Shown piece after piece: positions 54,364 through 63,914 of a stretch of 64,000 nt of DNA. Position numbers and translations under genes: made by a program. Within the stretch, counting starts at the first letter, position 1. Each line of letters starts with the position of its first letter. Origin of the DNA: Streptomyces antarcticus. GTDB taxonomy: Bacteria; Actinomycetota; Actinomycetes; Streptomycetales; Streptomycetaceae. The DNA is taken from contig NZ_JAPNLM010000016.1 of assembly GCF_026627255.1 (NCBI RefSeq), forward strand, positions 95,749-159,748. The letters are read 5' to 3'. The notes under the pieces were generated by a model that did not search any database, was not told where the DNA came from, and saw only the letters and a program-made list of their open reading frames with translations.

Positions 54364-55659
54364 GTGTCCGATGTGCTGGAAGTCCTGAATCCGGCCACCG
54401 AGGAAACCGTCGCCACCATCCCGGCCGCCCCCGCCGACCGGGCGCGGCTGCTGCGCCGCTTCGCCGCGGTCGTCGACGGCCACATCGAGGAACTGGCCCT
54501 GCTCGAGGTCCGCGAGGCCGGCCACACCATCGGCAACGCCCGCTGGGAAGCCGGCAACGTGCGCGACCTCCTCGACTTCGCCGCCGGGGGAGTGGAACGG
54601 CTCTCCGGCCGCCAGATCCCCGTCGCCGGCGGCATCGACGTCACCTTCCTCGAACCCCTCGGCGTCATCGGCGTGATCGCCCCCTGGAACTTCCCCATGC
54701 CGATCGCCGCCTGGGGCCTCGCCCCGGCCCTCGCCGCCGGCAACGCCGTCATCCTCAAGCCCGCCGAGACCACCCCGCTGACGGCGCTGCGCCTCGCCGA
54801 ACTCGCCCTCGAGGCCGGGATCCCCGAGTACCTCTTCCAGGTGCTCCCCGGCCGCGGGACGGTCGCGGGCGACGCGCTCGTCGAACACCCAGGCGTCGCG
54901 AAGATCGTCTTCACCGGCTCCACCCGTGTCGGCAAGCAGATCATGGCCAAGTGCGCCGACCGGGTGAAGCGCGTCACCCTCGAACTCGGCGGCAAGAGCC
55001 CGAACATCGTCTTCGCGGACGCCGACCTCGAAGCGGCCGCGGCCGCGGCCCCCATGGCCTTCCTCGACAACACCGGCCAGGACTGCTGCGCCCGCACCCG
55101 CATCCTCGTCCAGCGCTCCGCCTACGACCGGTTCCTGGAGCTGCTCGCCCCGGGCATCGAGAGCGTGGTCGTCGGCGACCCGGCCGACGAGAAGACCCAG
55201 ATGGGACCGCTCATCTCGCGGGCGCAGCTGGAGCGGGTCCGGTCCTACGTCACCGACGACCTCACCGCGGTCCGCGGCCGCGCCCCCGAAGGCCCGGGCT
55301 TCTGGTACCCGCCGACCCTGGTCACGGACGCCGGCCCCACGGCGCCCGTGGCCACCGAGGAGGTCTTCGGCCCGGTCGCCGTCGTCCTGCCCTTCGAGGA
55401 CGAGGAGGACGCCGTACGCCTGGCCAACGCGACCGAGTACGGCCTCTCCGGCTCCCTGTGGACCCGCGACATCGGCCGCGCGCTGCGCGTCTCGCGTGCC
55501 GTCGCCGCGGGCAACCTGTCCGTCAACTCCCACTCCAGCGTCCGCTACTCGACCCCCTTCGGCGGCTACAAGCAGTCCGGACTCGGCCGCGAGCTCGGAC
55601 CCGACGCCCTCACCGCTTTCACCGAGACCAAGAACGTCTTCATCAGCACGGAGGCCTGA
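54364..55659 (+). CDS. aldehyde dehydrogenase, apparently with N-terminal internal deletion
   Basis: 431 residues, short for the family (usually 455-500). Catalytic residues are in order: Asn in APWNFPMP (Rossmann start), FTGSTRVGK, Glu in LELGGKSPN and Cys in GQDCCARTR (about residue 240). The N-terminus begins normally with VLNPATEETVATIPA but jumps straight to PADRARLLRRFAAVVD; homologues have about 25 residues (a DVDAAVARA-type helix) between these blocks. The frame is intact. It would oxidise an aldehyde from gamma-glutamylethanolamide or polyamine breakdown. GTG 54364 follows GTGAGGC; an upstream open frame overlaps glnA4 and is not used. Confidence 0.85.
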   Translation: MSDVLEVLNPATEETVATIPAAPADRARLLRRFAAVVDGHIEELALLEVREAGHTIGNARWEAGNVRDLLDFAAGGVERLSGRQIPVAGGIDVTFLEPLGVIGVIAPWNFPMPIAAWGLAPALAAGNAVILKPAETTPLTALRLAELALEAGIPEYLFQVLPGRGTVAGDALVEHPGVAKIVFTGSTRVGKQIMAKCADRVKRVTLELGGKSPNIVFADADLEAAAAAAPMAFLDNTGQDCCARTRILVQRSAYDRFLELLAPGIESVVVGDPADEKTQMGPLISRAQLERVRSYVTDDLTAVRGRAPEGPGFWYPPTLVTDAGPTAPVATEEVFGPVAVVLPFEDEEDAVRLANATEYGLSGSLWTRDIGRALRVSRAVAAGNLSVNSHSSVRYSTPFGGYKQSGLGRELGPDALTAFTETKNVFISTEA

Positions 55660-55664
55660 ACCCC

Positions 55665-56456
55665 ATGACCGACCGCACCGAAGAGATCATCTGCCGCCGC
55701 CTCGTCGGCCGCACCGCCGTCATCACCGGGGCCGGCAGCGGCATCGGACTGGCCGCGGCCCGCAGGCTCGCGTCCGAGGGCGCCAACGTCGTCTGCGCCG
55801 ACGTCGACCCGGTCGCGGGCAAGGCCGCCGCCGAGGAGGTCGCAGGCCTCTTCGTCCAGGTGGACGTCACCGACAAGGAACAGGTGGACGCCCTCTTCAA
55901 GACGGCCTTCGACACCTACGGCTCCGTCGACATCGCCTTCAACAACGCGGGCATCTCCCCCGCCGACGACGACTCGATCCTCATCACCGAGCTCGACGCC
56001 TGGAGGCGGGTCCAGGACGTCAACCTCACGTCCGTCTACCTGTGCTGCAAGGCCGCCCTCCCCTACATGCAGGCCCAGCGCCGCGGATCCATCATCAACA
56101 CCGCGTCCTTCGTGGCCCTCATGGGCGCCGCCACCTCGCAGATCTCCTATACCGCCTCCAAGGGCGGCGTCCTGGCCATGTCCCGCGAGCTCGGCGTGCA
56201 GTTCGCCCGCGACGGCATCCGCGTCAACGCCCTGTGCCCCGGGCCCGTCAACACCCCGCTCCTGCGCGAGCTGTTCGCCAGCGACCCGGAGCGCGCCGCC
56301 CGCCGGCTCGTCCACATCCCCGTCGGCCGCTTCGCCGAGGCCGAGGAGATCGCCGCCGCCGTGGCCTTCCTCGCCAGCGACGACTCCTCCTTCGTCAACG
56401 CCGCCGACTTCGTCGTCGACGGGGGCATCTCCGGCGCGTACGTCACCCCGCTGTAG
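55665..56456 (+). CDS. short-chain dehydrogenase/reductase
   Basis: 263 residues. Classical SDR: cofactor motif TGAGSGIG (about residues 19-26), NNAG in AFNNAGISP, catalytic Ser in NTASFVALMGA, and YTASKGG (Tyr-x3-Lys, about 160-164). Asp at the end of strand 2 (VVCADVD) favours NAD over NADP. It starts 6 bases after the aldehyde dehydrogenase stop, so it belongs to the same operon, probably oxidising the alcohol group of an intermediate such as gamma-glutamylethanolamide. Confidence 0.9.
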   Translation: MTDRTEEIICRRLVGRTAVITGAGSGIGLAAARRLASEGANVVCADVDPVAGKAAAEEVAGLFVQVDVTDKEQVDALFKTAFDTYGSVDIAFNNAGISPADDDSILITELDAWRRVQDVNLTSVYLCCKAALPYMQAQRRGSIINTASFVALMGAATSQISYTASKGGVLAMSRELGVQFARDGIRVNALCPGPVNTPLLRELFASDPERAARRLVHIPVGRFAEAEEIAAAVAFLASDDSSFVNAADFVVDGGISGAYVTPL

Positions 56457-56619
56457 CGGGCCCGGCCGGCGGGCCCTCCCACCGGTCACCTGGACCGCAC
56501 CCTCCCGGCTGCCGGGCGTCGCACGACGCCCGGCTGCCGTGCTCCACCAACCGCGCCCCGAACGCGGCCGCCCACCGCGACGGTCTTCGCAGGAAAGAGG
56601 AAACAGGAGTGTCCACCCA

Positions 56620-57932
<1,313 letters not shown>

Positions 57933-57936
<4 letters not shown>

Positions 57937-59135
57937 AGGAAGGTGCGGCCCTCGCCCCGGTACGTCGGGGCGGTGGCCGTCACCCGGTCGCCCTCGATCA
58001 GGTGCAGCGCGTCGAACCGCTCGCACAGTTCCCCGGCCTTGGCGTGCCGGAACCACACCCGGTCGCCGATCAGCAGGTCGTCGGCCGGGCTGCCGAGCAG
58101 CGGGGTCTGTACCTCGCCCGCGCCCTCCTGCGGGTCGTAGCGCAGCCCCTGCGGCAGGTACGGGACGGGCAGCCGGTCCTGGCCGGCCGCGCCGGAGGCC
58201 GGGTAGCCGCCGCCGAGCACCGTCACCACCCCGACGCCGGGCCGCCGCACCACGGGCTGGGCGAACAGCGCCGCCGGACGCCCCCGGAACGAGGTGTAGT
58301 TGTCGAACAGCCTCGGCACGTAGAGCCCGGAACCGGCCGCGATCTCCGTCACCGCCTCCTCCGCGGCGGTCTGCCGCACGCTGCCGGTACCGCCGCCGTT
58401 GACGAACTCCAGGTCGGGGACCACCTCGCGGACGGCCCGTACGGTCTCCGCACGCCGGGCGGCGAGCTCCTTGCGGGCCGCGCTCTGCATGAGGCGGATG
58501 GCCCGGGAGCGCAGCGGCCGCCCGGCGAGCGCGTCACCGACCCCGGCGACGTGCCCCTCGTACCCCATCAGGCCCACCACCCGGAAGCCGGGCCGGGCCG
58601 AGACCGTACGGGCCAGCTCGGCCAGCTGCTCCGGCTCGCGCAGCGGTGAACGCCGCGCCCCCACCCGTACCCGGCCGCCGAAGAGGTGCAGGGCCGTGTC
58701 CAGCTCCAGGCAGACCCGGACCTCCTGGGTCCCGCCGTCGCGGGACCGGTCGATCAGCTCCAGCTGGGCGGGATCGTCGACCATGACGGTGATCGCCGCG
58801 GCGAGCTTGGGATCGTCCGCCAGCTCGGCGAAGCCGGCCCGGTCCGCGGACGGGTAGGCCAGCAGTACGTCCTCGAATCCGGAGCGGGCCAGCCACACCG
58901 ACTCGGCGAGGGTGTACGACATGATCCCGGCGAACCCCGGCCGGGCCAGCACCCGTTCGAGGAGCACCCGGCACCGGACGGACTTGCTGGCCACCCGGAC
59001 CGGCTTCCCGCCGGCCCGGCGCACGAGGTCGTCGGCGTTGGCGTCGAACGCGTCGAGGTCCACGATGGCCAGCGGCGCGTCGAGGTGCGCGGTCGCCCGG
59101 TCGTACCGGGCCCGGTCGGCGGCGGGGGAGTTCAT
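57933..59135 (-). CDS. PLP-dependent amino-acid deaminase/D-threonine-aldolase-like enzyme
   Basis: 400 residues. Fold-type III PLP enzyme related to alanine racemase: PLP lysine in RVASKSVRC (Lys about 52), GYEGHVAGVGD in the barrel, and a C-terminal domain with HAKAGELCERFDALHLI providing metal ligands (His and Cys), as in D-threonine aldolase/D-serine dehydratase types. The exact reaction is unknown. Its stop overlaps the stop of the convergent phosphatase gene by 3 bases (CTAA). The ATG 59135 has no good ribosome site. Confidence 0.82.
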
Positions 59136-59531
59136 GGGCCGCAGCTTGCCAGACCGCACTACCGGTGGGTAGGGGCCGACGGTTCCCGTACCCGCATCCG
59201 CCGCCCGCCCGTACCTACGCCTGCGTGCCGCCCGCCCGTACCTGCACCGCCGCGCGTACCTGCGCCGCCGGTTGCCCTCACCACGGCGCCGCCCGCGCGC
59301 ACCTGCGCCGCCGCGTCGCCCACCTGTACCCGCACCGCATGCCCACCCGTATCCGTACCGCGCCGCCCGCCCGGCTCGCGCACCGCCGTTGCCCCGGCCC
59401 CGGCCCCGTCCCGGCCCCGGCCCGGCCCCGGCCCCCTCGCGGGCCGCCTGGTACCCGAGTCCCGCGTACCGCCGGGAGGAGCCGTAGAGTACGGGCAGGC
59501 AGCCGTACGGAACGGGGGGCGGAGCCGCCGG
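59136..59531. repeat. 396-bp non-coding gap with degenerate short repeats
   Basis: No gene is supported. Between about 59200 and 59400 the words CGTACCTGC, GCCGCC and CCCGCCCG recur in an irregular 16-25-bp pattern on the plus strand. From about 59395 a run of CCCCGGCC words follows. TAGAGTACGG near 59485 may be the promoter of the next gene. Long open frames across this interval are shadow frames of low-complexity DNA. Confidence 0.6.
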
Positions 59532-60323
59532 ATGACCACGACGACACCGCGGACCGAGCTGCCGGGCGAGCCCGAGCCGCTCCCGGTCCCGCTCCCCGCA
59601 GCCCGCCCGCGCCGCCACCCCGGACGCGTCGTCGCCGCCGTACTGTGCGGCCTCCTCGGGACCGGCCTCGCCGGCGGCGCCGGCGCCGCCGCCTGGGCCG
59701 AACACCGCGCCGCCCAGCGGCCCCTGCCCCCCGACGCCGCCTACCGAGCGGCCGGGTCGCTGTGGCACACCGCCCCCGTGGACAGCCTCTTCCCGCCGGT
59801 ACTGGCCAGCCCCTCGGCCGGCCCCGGCGGCGCCGACCGCACCTGGACCCGGATCGCCGTCGCGCCCGACGCCGACTGCACGGCAGCGCTCTCCGCCGAG
59901 TGGCGGGACCGGCTCGCCGCGACCGGCTGCACCCGCGTGCTGCGCGCCACCTACACCGACGCCACCCGCTCCTCCCTGATCGCCGTCGGCATGGCCTTCA
60001 CCCCCGCCGACGCGGCCGCGATGGCCGCGGCCGCGACACGGCTCACCGCCCCGCCCGCGTACGGGTTCACCGACGCCCAGCGCGCGGCCTGGAGCGTCGC
60101 CGTGCTCCCCGAGGCGCCCGTCGTCGTCTACGCCGTCTCCGCCTTCGGCGACGGCCGCTCCGTGGACGCCCCCCGCCCCGCTGAAGAGGCGATGAAGAAG
60201 GACGCCACCGGAGCCGTCGCCCAAGCGGGCCTCGGCCACGACGCCGAGGCGGTCGCCGACCGGATCGAAGCCGCCCTGCGGGCGCTCGCCGCCCCGCCCG
60301 CCGCGCCGGAGCCCGCCCGATGA
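59532..60323 (+). CDS. exported or membrane-anchored protein of unknown function
   Basis: 263 residues, no recognised family. After a Pro-rich cytoplasmic N-terminus, one hydrophobic segment (RVVAAVLCGLLGTGLAGGAG, about 32-51) anchors or exports it. The rest is Ala-rich with two Cys (ADCTAAL and TGCTRVL) that could form a disulphide outside the cell. Its last 4 bases (ATGA) overlap the start of the mycosin-like protease gene, so the two are made together and the protein may be a substrate, inhibitor or partner of that protease. Confidence 0.75.
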   Translation: MTTTTPRTELPGEPEPLPVPLPAARPRRHPGRVVAAVLCGLLGTGLAGGAGAAAWAEHRAAQRPLPPDAAYRAAGSLWHTAPVDSLFPPVLASPSAGPGGADRTWTRIAVAPDADCTAALSAEWRDRLAATGCTRVLRATYTDATRSSLIAVGMAFTPADAAAMAAAATRLTAPPAYGFTDAQRAAWSVAVLPEAPVVVYAVSAFGDGRSVDAPRPAEEAMKKDATGAVAQAGLGHDAEAVADRIEAALRALAAPPAAPEPAR

Positions 60324-61540
60324 CCCGCCGCCGCCCCGGGCGGGCGTTCGGACCGGGCGCCGCCGCCCTGACCGCCGCGGTGCTCCTCGTCTCCGCGGCG
60401 ACCGCGCCCCCGGCTGCCGCCGACACCGTCCGGGACCGCCAGTGGGGCCTGCTGGCCCTGCGCGCCGAGGAGGCGTGGGGGACCACCCGGGGAGACGGCG
60501 TCACCGTCGCCGTCCTGGACACCGGGGTCGACGACGCGCACCCCGACCTCGCCGGCCAGGTGCTGGCCGGCACCGACCTCATCGGCACGGGCGCCGGCCG
60601 CGGCGACCGCTCCTGGGCCCGGCACGGCACCGCCATGGCCGGCATCATCGCCGGGCACGGTCACGGCCCCAGCCGGAGCCAAGGCGTCCTCGGCATCGCC
60701 CCGCAGGCGAAGATCCTGCCGGTCCGGGTGATCCTGGAGGAGGGCGACCCGGGCCGCGCCAAGGCCCGCGAGGGCAAGGGCGGCGCCCTCGCCGAGGGCA
60801 TCCGCTGGGCCGCCGACCACGGGGCCGACGTGATCAACCTGTCGCTCGGCGACGACAGCGACTCCGCGCACCACGAGGCGGGGGAGGACGCGGCCGTCCA
60901 GTACGCCCTGGCCAAGGGCGTGGTCGTCGTGGCCTCCGCGGGCAACGGCGGCGAGAGCGGCGACCGCGTCTCCTACCCGGCCGCCTACCCGGGCGTGATC
61001 GCGGTGACCGCCGTCGACCGCCGGGGCCGCAAGGCCCCCTTCTCCACCCGGAACTGGTACGCCACCGTCAGCGCCCCCGGCGTGGACGTGGTCATCGCCG
61101 ACCCCGACCGCTCGTACTACGAGGGCTGGGGGACCAGTGCGGCGGCGGCCTTCGTCTCCGGCTCGGTGGCCCTGGTCAAGGCCGCCCACCCGGACCTCTC
61201 CCCGCCGCAGATCAAGAAGCTGCTGGAGGACACCGCCTCGGACTCGCCCGCCGGCGGCCGCGACGACGCCCGGGGCCACGGCACCGTCGATCCCGTGGCC
61301 GCGCTCCAGGTCGCCGAGGCGATGCTGCCGGAGGCGCCGGTGCCCGCGCCCGCCCCGGCCGAGCGCCCGTACTTCGGCCCCGGCCCGGAACCGGTGCGCC
61401 CGCCCGAGCGGGAGGCCCGGTTCGGAGCGCCGGAGGCCGGGCTCGCGGGGGTGGCGCTGCTCGCGCTGGCCGCCGTGCTGGCGCGGCGCCCGCGGCGGGC
61501 GTCCAGGGGCCGGGGCGGGGATCCGTACGCGGCACAGTAG
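60320..61540 (+). CDS. mycosin-like S8 serine protease, membrane-anchored
   Basis: 406 residues. Signal peptide (AALTAAVLLVSAATAPPAAA), catalytic Asp67 (VAVLDTGVD), His102 (ARHGTAMAG), oxyanion Asn209 (SAGNGG) and Ser273 (WGTSAAAAF). A Pro-rich spacer is followed by a C-terminal membrane helix (LAGVALLALAAVLA) and Arg-rich tail. This architecture is that of type VII secretion-associated mycosins (MycP). No esx, ecc or other type VII genes are in the window. The gene starts in the overlap ATGA with the preceding gene. Confidence 0.9.
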   Translation: MTRRRPGRAFGPGAAALTAAVLLVSAATAPPAAADTVRDRQWGLLALRAEEAWGTTRGDGVTVAVLDTGVDDAHPDLAGQVLAGTDLIGTGAGRGDRSWARHGTAMAGIIAGHGHGPSRSQGVLGIAPQAKILPVRVILEEGDPGRAKAREGKGGALAEGIRWAADHGADVINLSLGDDSDSAHHEAGEDAAVQYALAKGVVVVASAGNGGESGDRVSYPAAYPGVIAVTAVDRRGRKAPFSTRNWYATVSAPGVDVVIADPDRSYYEGWGTSAAAAFVSGSVALVKAAHPDLSPPQIKKLLEDTASDSPAGGRDDARGHGTVDPVAALQVAEAMLPEAPVPAPAPAERPYFGPGPEPVRPPEREARFGAPEAGLAGVALLALAAVLARRPRRASRGRGGDPYAAQ

Positions 61541-61552
61541 GGTCGGGTCACT

Positions 61553-62305
61553 GTGGCGAACATGGCGAACAAGAACATTCCCGACCCCGGCTACTCCGAC
61601 GACGACGGCTCCGCCGATCCCCGGCTGACCGCGGCCCTGGCCGCCTGGTCGCAGGACCGGACGCAGGAACCGCAGGTGCTGGCCGCCCTCAGGGACGCCC
61701 GTCTCCTGGTGCCCGTCGTCGCCGTCCTCGGTGAGGTCGAGACCGACCCCGTCACCGGGCTCGCGCGCGAGAAGACCAGCGACATGGCCGTGCCGACCCT
61801 GCGGGCCGGCGACCGCCGGGCACTGCCCGCCTTCACCTCGACCGCCTCCCTCGCGCTTTGGGACCCGGCCGCCCGTCCGGTGGCCGTCCCGCTGCACCAG
61901 GCGCTCGCCGCCGCCGCGCACGAGAAGGCCGACACGGTGGTCCTGGACCTGGCCGGGCCGGTCGCCTACCAGCTGACCGGTCCCGCGCTGCTCGCGCTCG
62001 CGGAGGGCCGCACGGACACCGACCCGCTGGCCGACCCCGCCGTACGGGAGGCCGTACGGGCCGCCGTGGCGGCGGAACCCGGCGTACTGCGGGCCCATCT
62101 GGGCCCGGCCGGGGCGGGAGCCGACGGCACCCTCGCCGTCGTCCTGGCCGGCGAGGCCGCGGGGCCCCCCGCGGCGGCCCGCCGGCTCGCCGAGGCCCTC
62201 GCCGCGGACGAGACGCTGCGGGCCCGGCTGGTGCGCGGGCTGGACCTGGCCCTGCTGCCCGCGGACGCCCCGGCCCCGTCCGGCGAACCGCTCTTCACCC
62301 GCTGA
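61553..62305 (+). CDS. SseB-family protein
   Basis: 250 residues. Matches the SseB N-terminal domain pattern: LTAALAAWSQ, then AALRDARLLVPVVAVLGE and MAVPTLRAGDRRALPAFTS. Function is not established; the name comes from enterobacterial SseB, but actinobacterial members are generally annotated only by domain. The start GTG 61553 lies 9 bases after TAGGGT (61538-61543), suggesting a very short leader; the second Met two codons on is possible. It is 12 bases past the mycosin gene. Confidence 0.8.
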   Translation: MANMANKNIPDPGYSDDDGSADPRLTAALAAWSQDRTQEPQVLAALRDARLLVPVVAVLGEVETDPVTGLAREKTSDMAVPTLRAGDRRALPAFTSTASLALWDPAARPVAVPLHQALAAAAHEKADTVVLDLAGPVAYQLTGPALLALAEGRTDTDPLADPAVREAVRAAVAAEPGVLRAHLGPAGAGADGTLAVVLAGEAAGPPAAARRLAEALAADETLRARLVRGLDLALLPADAPAPSGEPLFTR

Positions 62306-62345
62306 CCCCGGCACCCGCGTACGCCGTACGGAGGGGGTGCGGGGC

Positions 62346-62723
62346 TCAGCCGAAGACCGGGCCGGTGAACTTCTCGCCCGGCCCCTGGCCCGGCTCGTCC
62401 GGGACGATCGAGGCCTCGCGGAAGGCGAGCTGGAGGGACTTCAGGCCGTCCCGCAGCGGGGCGGCGTGGAAGGAGCTGATCTCGGTGGCGCTCGCCGTGA
62501 CCAGTCCGGCCAGGGCCGTGATCAGCTTGCGGGCCTCGTCGAGGTCCTTGTGCTCGGAGTCCGGCTTGTCCAGACCCAGATTGACCGCCGCGGCGCTCAG
62601 CAGGTGCACGGCCACCGTGGTGATCACCTCGACCGCGGGGACGTCCGCGATGTCGCGGGTCATGGCGTCGTAGTCGGGGGAGCCGTCGGCAGCGGGGTCG
62701 GTGGAGGGGGTCGCGTCAGTCAT
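62346..62723 (-). CDS. DUF1844 domain protein
   Basis: 125 residues. A short helical protein with ADVPAVEVITTVAVHLLSAAAVNLGL and LDEARKLITALAGLVTA, the DUF1844 pattern; function unknown. It commonly neighbours infC in actinobacteria, and infC is divergent here. The ATG 62723 has no ribosome site; TATCGT (62731-62736) ends 7 bases upstream, so a leaderless mRNA is likely. Confidence 0.85.
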   Translation of the reverse strand: MTDATPSTDPAADGSPDYDAMTRDIADVPAVEVITTVAVHLLSAAAVNLGLDKPDSEHKDLDEARKLITALAGLVTASATEISSFHAAPLRDGLKSLQLAFREASIVPDEPGQGPGEKFTGPVFG

Positions 62724-62763
62724 GTGGCCCACGATATGCCGTGCGGCGGGCTTGCCACGCGGG

Positions 62764-62772
62764 TGCTAGTAT
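62764..62772 (+). promoter_or_regulatory. extended -10 promoter of infC
   Basis: TGC-TAGTAT (62764-62772) is an extended -10 element in a GC-rich background. It would start transcription near 62779, making an infC leader of almost 300 bases. No good -35 is needed or seen. Confidence 0.6.
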
Positions 62773-62778
62773 GTACTT

Positions 62779-63074
62779 CGACCGGCCGGACACTGCTGTG
62801 CCCGGCCCACAAGTGGAGGCTCCGTTCTCCCACCTGACCGCCCTCCGGGGTGTCGGGTCATCCGGTCAGGCGGTATCCATCGTTCCGTACGGACGATGGA
62901 AAGCTGCCCGATGATGCGCCCCGCGGTTCGCACGCGGCGGTGCTCCGGTTGTTTTGGAGCCCCTGCCTGTGCCCGGCGGGGCTTTTTTCATTCTCCCCGC
63001 CGCGGTAGGTCTGACGGAAATACACGTCAGCGGCTGTCTGCCAGGCAGCCGTGTGGTGCTACCGAGGAGGATCC
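62779..63074 (+). promoter_or_regulatory. structured infC leader with attenuator
   Basis: Stems: CCTGACCG/CGGTCAGG (62833-62840 with 62863-62870), CCATCGT/ACGATGG (62877-62899), and an intrinsic terminator at 62958-62988 where AGCCCC-T-GCC pairs with GGC-GGGGCT and runs into TTTTTT. The terminator lies inside the transcript 87 bases before the gene, so premature termination probably controls infC-rpmI-rplT. An L20-type leader is known for this operon in Firmicutes; this one may be the actinobacterial counterpart. Confidence 0.7.
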
Positions 63075-63812
63075 ATCAGCACCGAGCCCCGCATCAACGA
63101 CCGGATTCGCGTTCCCGAGGTACGGCTTGTCGGTCCCAGCGGCGAGCAGGTCGGCATCGTGCCGCTTGCGAAGGCGCTCGAGCTCGCGCAGGAGTACGAC
63201 CTCGACCTGGTCGAGGTCGCGGCGTCCGCACGCCCGCCGGTCTGCAAGCTCATGGACTACGGCAAGTTCAAGTACGAGTCGGCCATGAAGGCCCGTGAGG
63301 CGCGCAAGAACCAGGCGCACACGGTCATCAAGGAAATGAAGCTCCGGCCGAAGATCGACCCGCACGACTATGACACCAAGAAGGGTCACGTCGTTCGGTT
63401 CCTCAAGCAGGGCGACAAGGTCAAGATCACGATCATGTTCCGTGGTCGCGAGCAGTCCAGGCCGGAACTCGGCTTCCGACTGCTGCAGCGTCTGGCCTCG
63501 GACGTCGAGGACCTCGGGTTCATCGAGTCGAACCCGAAGCAGGACGGCCGAAACATGATCATGGTTCTCGGTCCGCACAAGAAGAAGACCGAGGCCATGG
63601 CCGAGGCCCGCGAGGCGCAGGCCGCCCGCAAGGCCGAGCGCCAAGGCGTCGCCTACACCGAAGACGGCGTTTCCTACACCGACGACGGGGCTCCTTCCGA
63701 GGACGCCGCGCTCGAGGCGGAGGAGACCGAGGCCGCCGAGGTCACCGAGGCTGCCACCGACGAGGCAGGCGCCGGCGAGGCGCCCGCCGACGAGGCGAAC
63801 ACCCAGGCCTGA
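63075..63812 (+). CDS. infC: translation initiation factor IF-3
   Basis: 245 residues. N-domain RINDRIRVPEVRLVGPSGEQVG, linker KLMDYGKFKYES, and C-domain KEMKLRPKIDPHDYDTKKGH and GRNMIMVLGPHKKK. An acidic C-terminal tail of about 55 residues (Glu/Ala-rich) is an actinobacterial addition. I start at ATC 63075, codon ISTEPRIND, because GAGGAGG ends 4 bases before it and infC uses non-AUG starts (AUU/AUC) for autoregulation in many bacteria; IF-3 itself rejects such codons. GTG 63051, 8 codons earlier in frame, has no ribosome site. Confidence 0.93.
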   Translation: MSTEPRINDRIRVPEVRLVGPSGEQVGIVPLAKALELAQEYDLDLVEVAASARPPVCKLMDYGKFKYESAMKAREARKNQAHTVIKEMKLRPKIDPHDYDTKKGHVVRFLKQGDKVKITIMFRGREQSRPELGFRLLQRLASDVEDLGFIESNPKQDGRNMIMVLGPHKKKTEAMAEAREAQAARKAERQGVAYTEDGVSYTDDGAPSEDAALEAEETEAAEVTEAATDEAGAGEAPADEANTQA

Positions 63813-63851
63813 TTCCGGGGCGGCCCGTCTCGGATCACCAACACGACATGA

Positions 63852-63889
63852 CGCTCCCGGAGCCGGTCCGCAGCGGACCGGTGGGAGCG
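63852..63889 (+). promoter_or_regulatory. hairpin between infC and rpmI
   Basis: CGCTCCC/GGGAGCG outer and CGGTCCGC/GCGGACCG inner arms form a long stem interrupted by an asymmetric internal loop (GGAGC against GT) with a one-base loop. It ends 25 bases before rpmI. A ribosomal-protein binding site or processing site is possible. Confidence 0.5.
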
Positions 63890-63914
63890 CCACCGACGAG
63901 GAGACAACGGCGCT

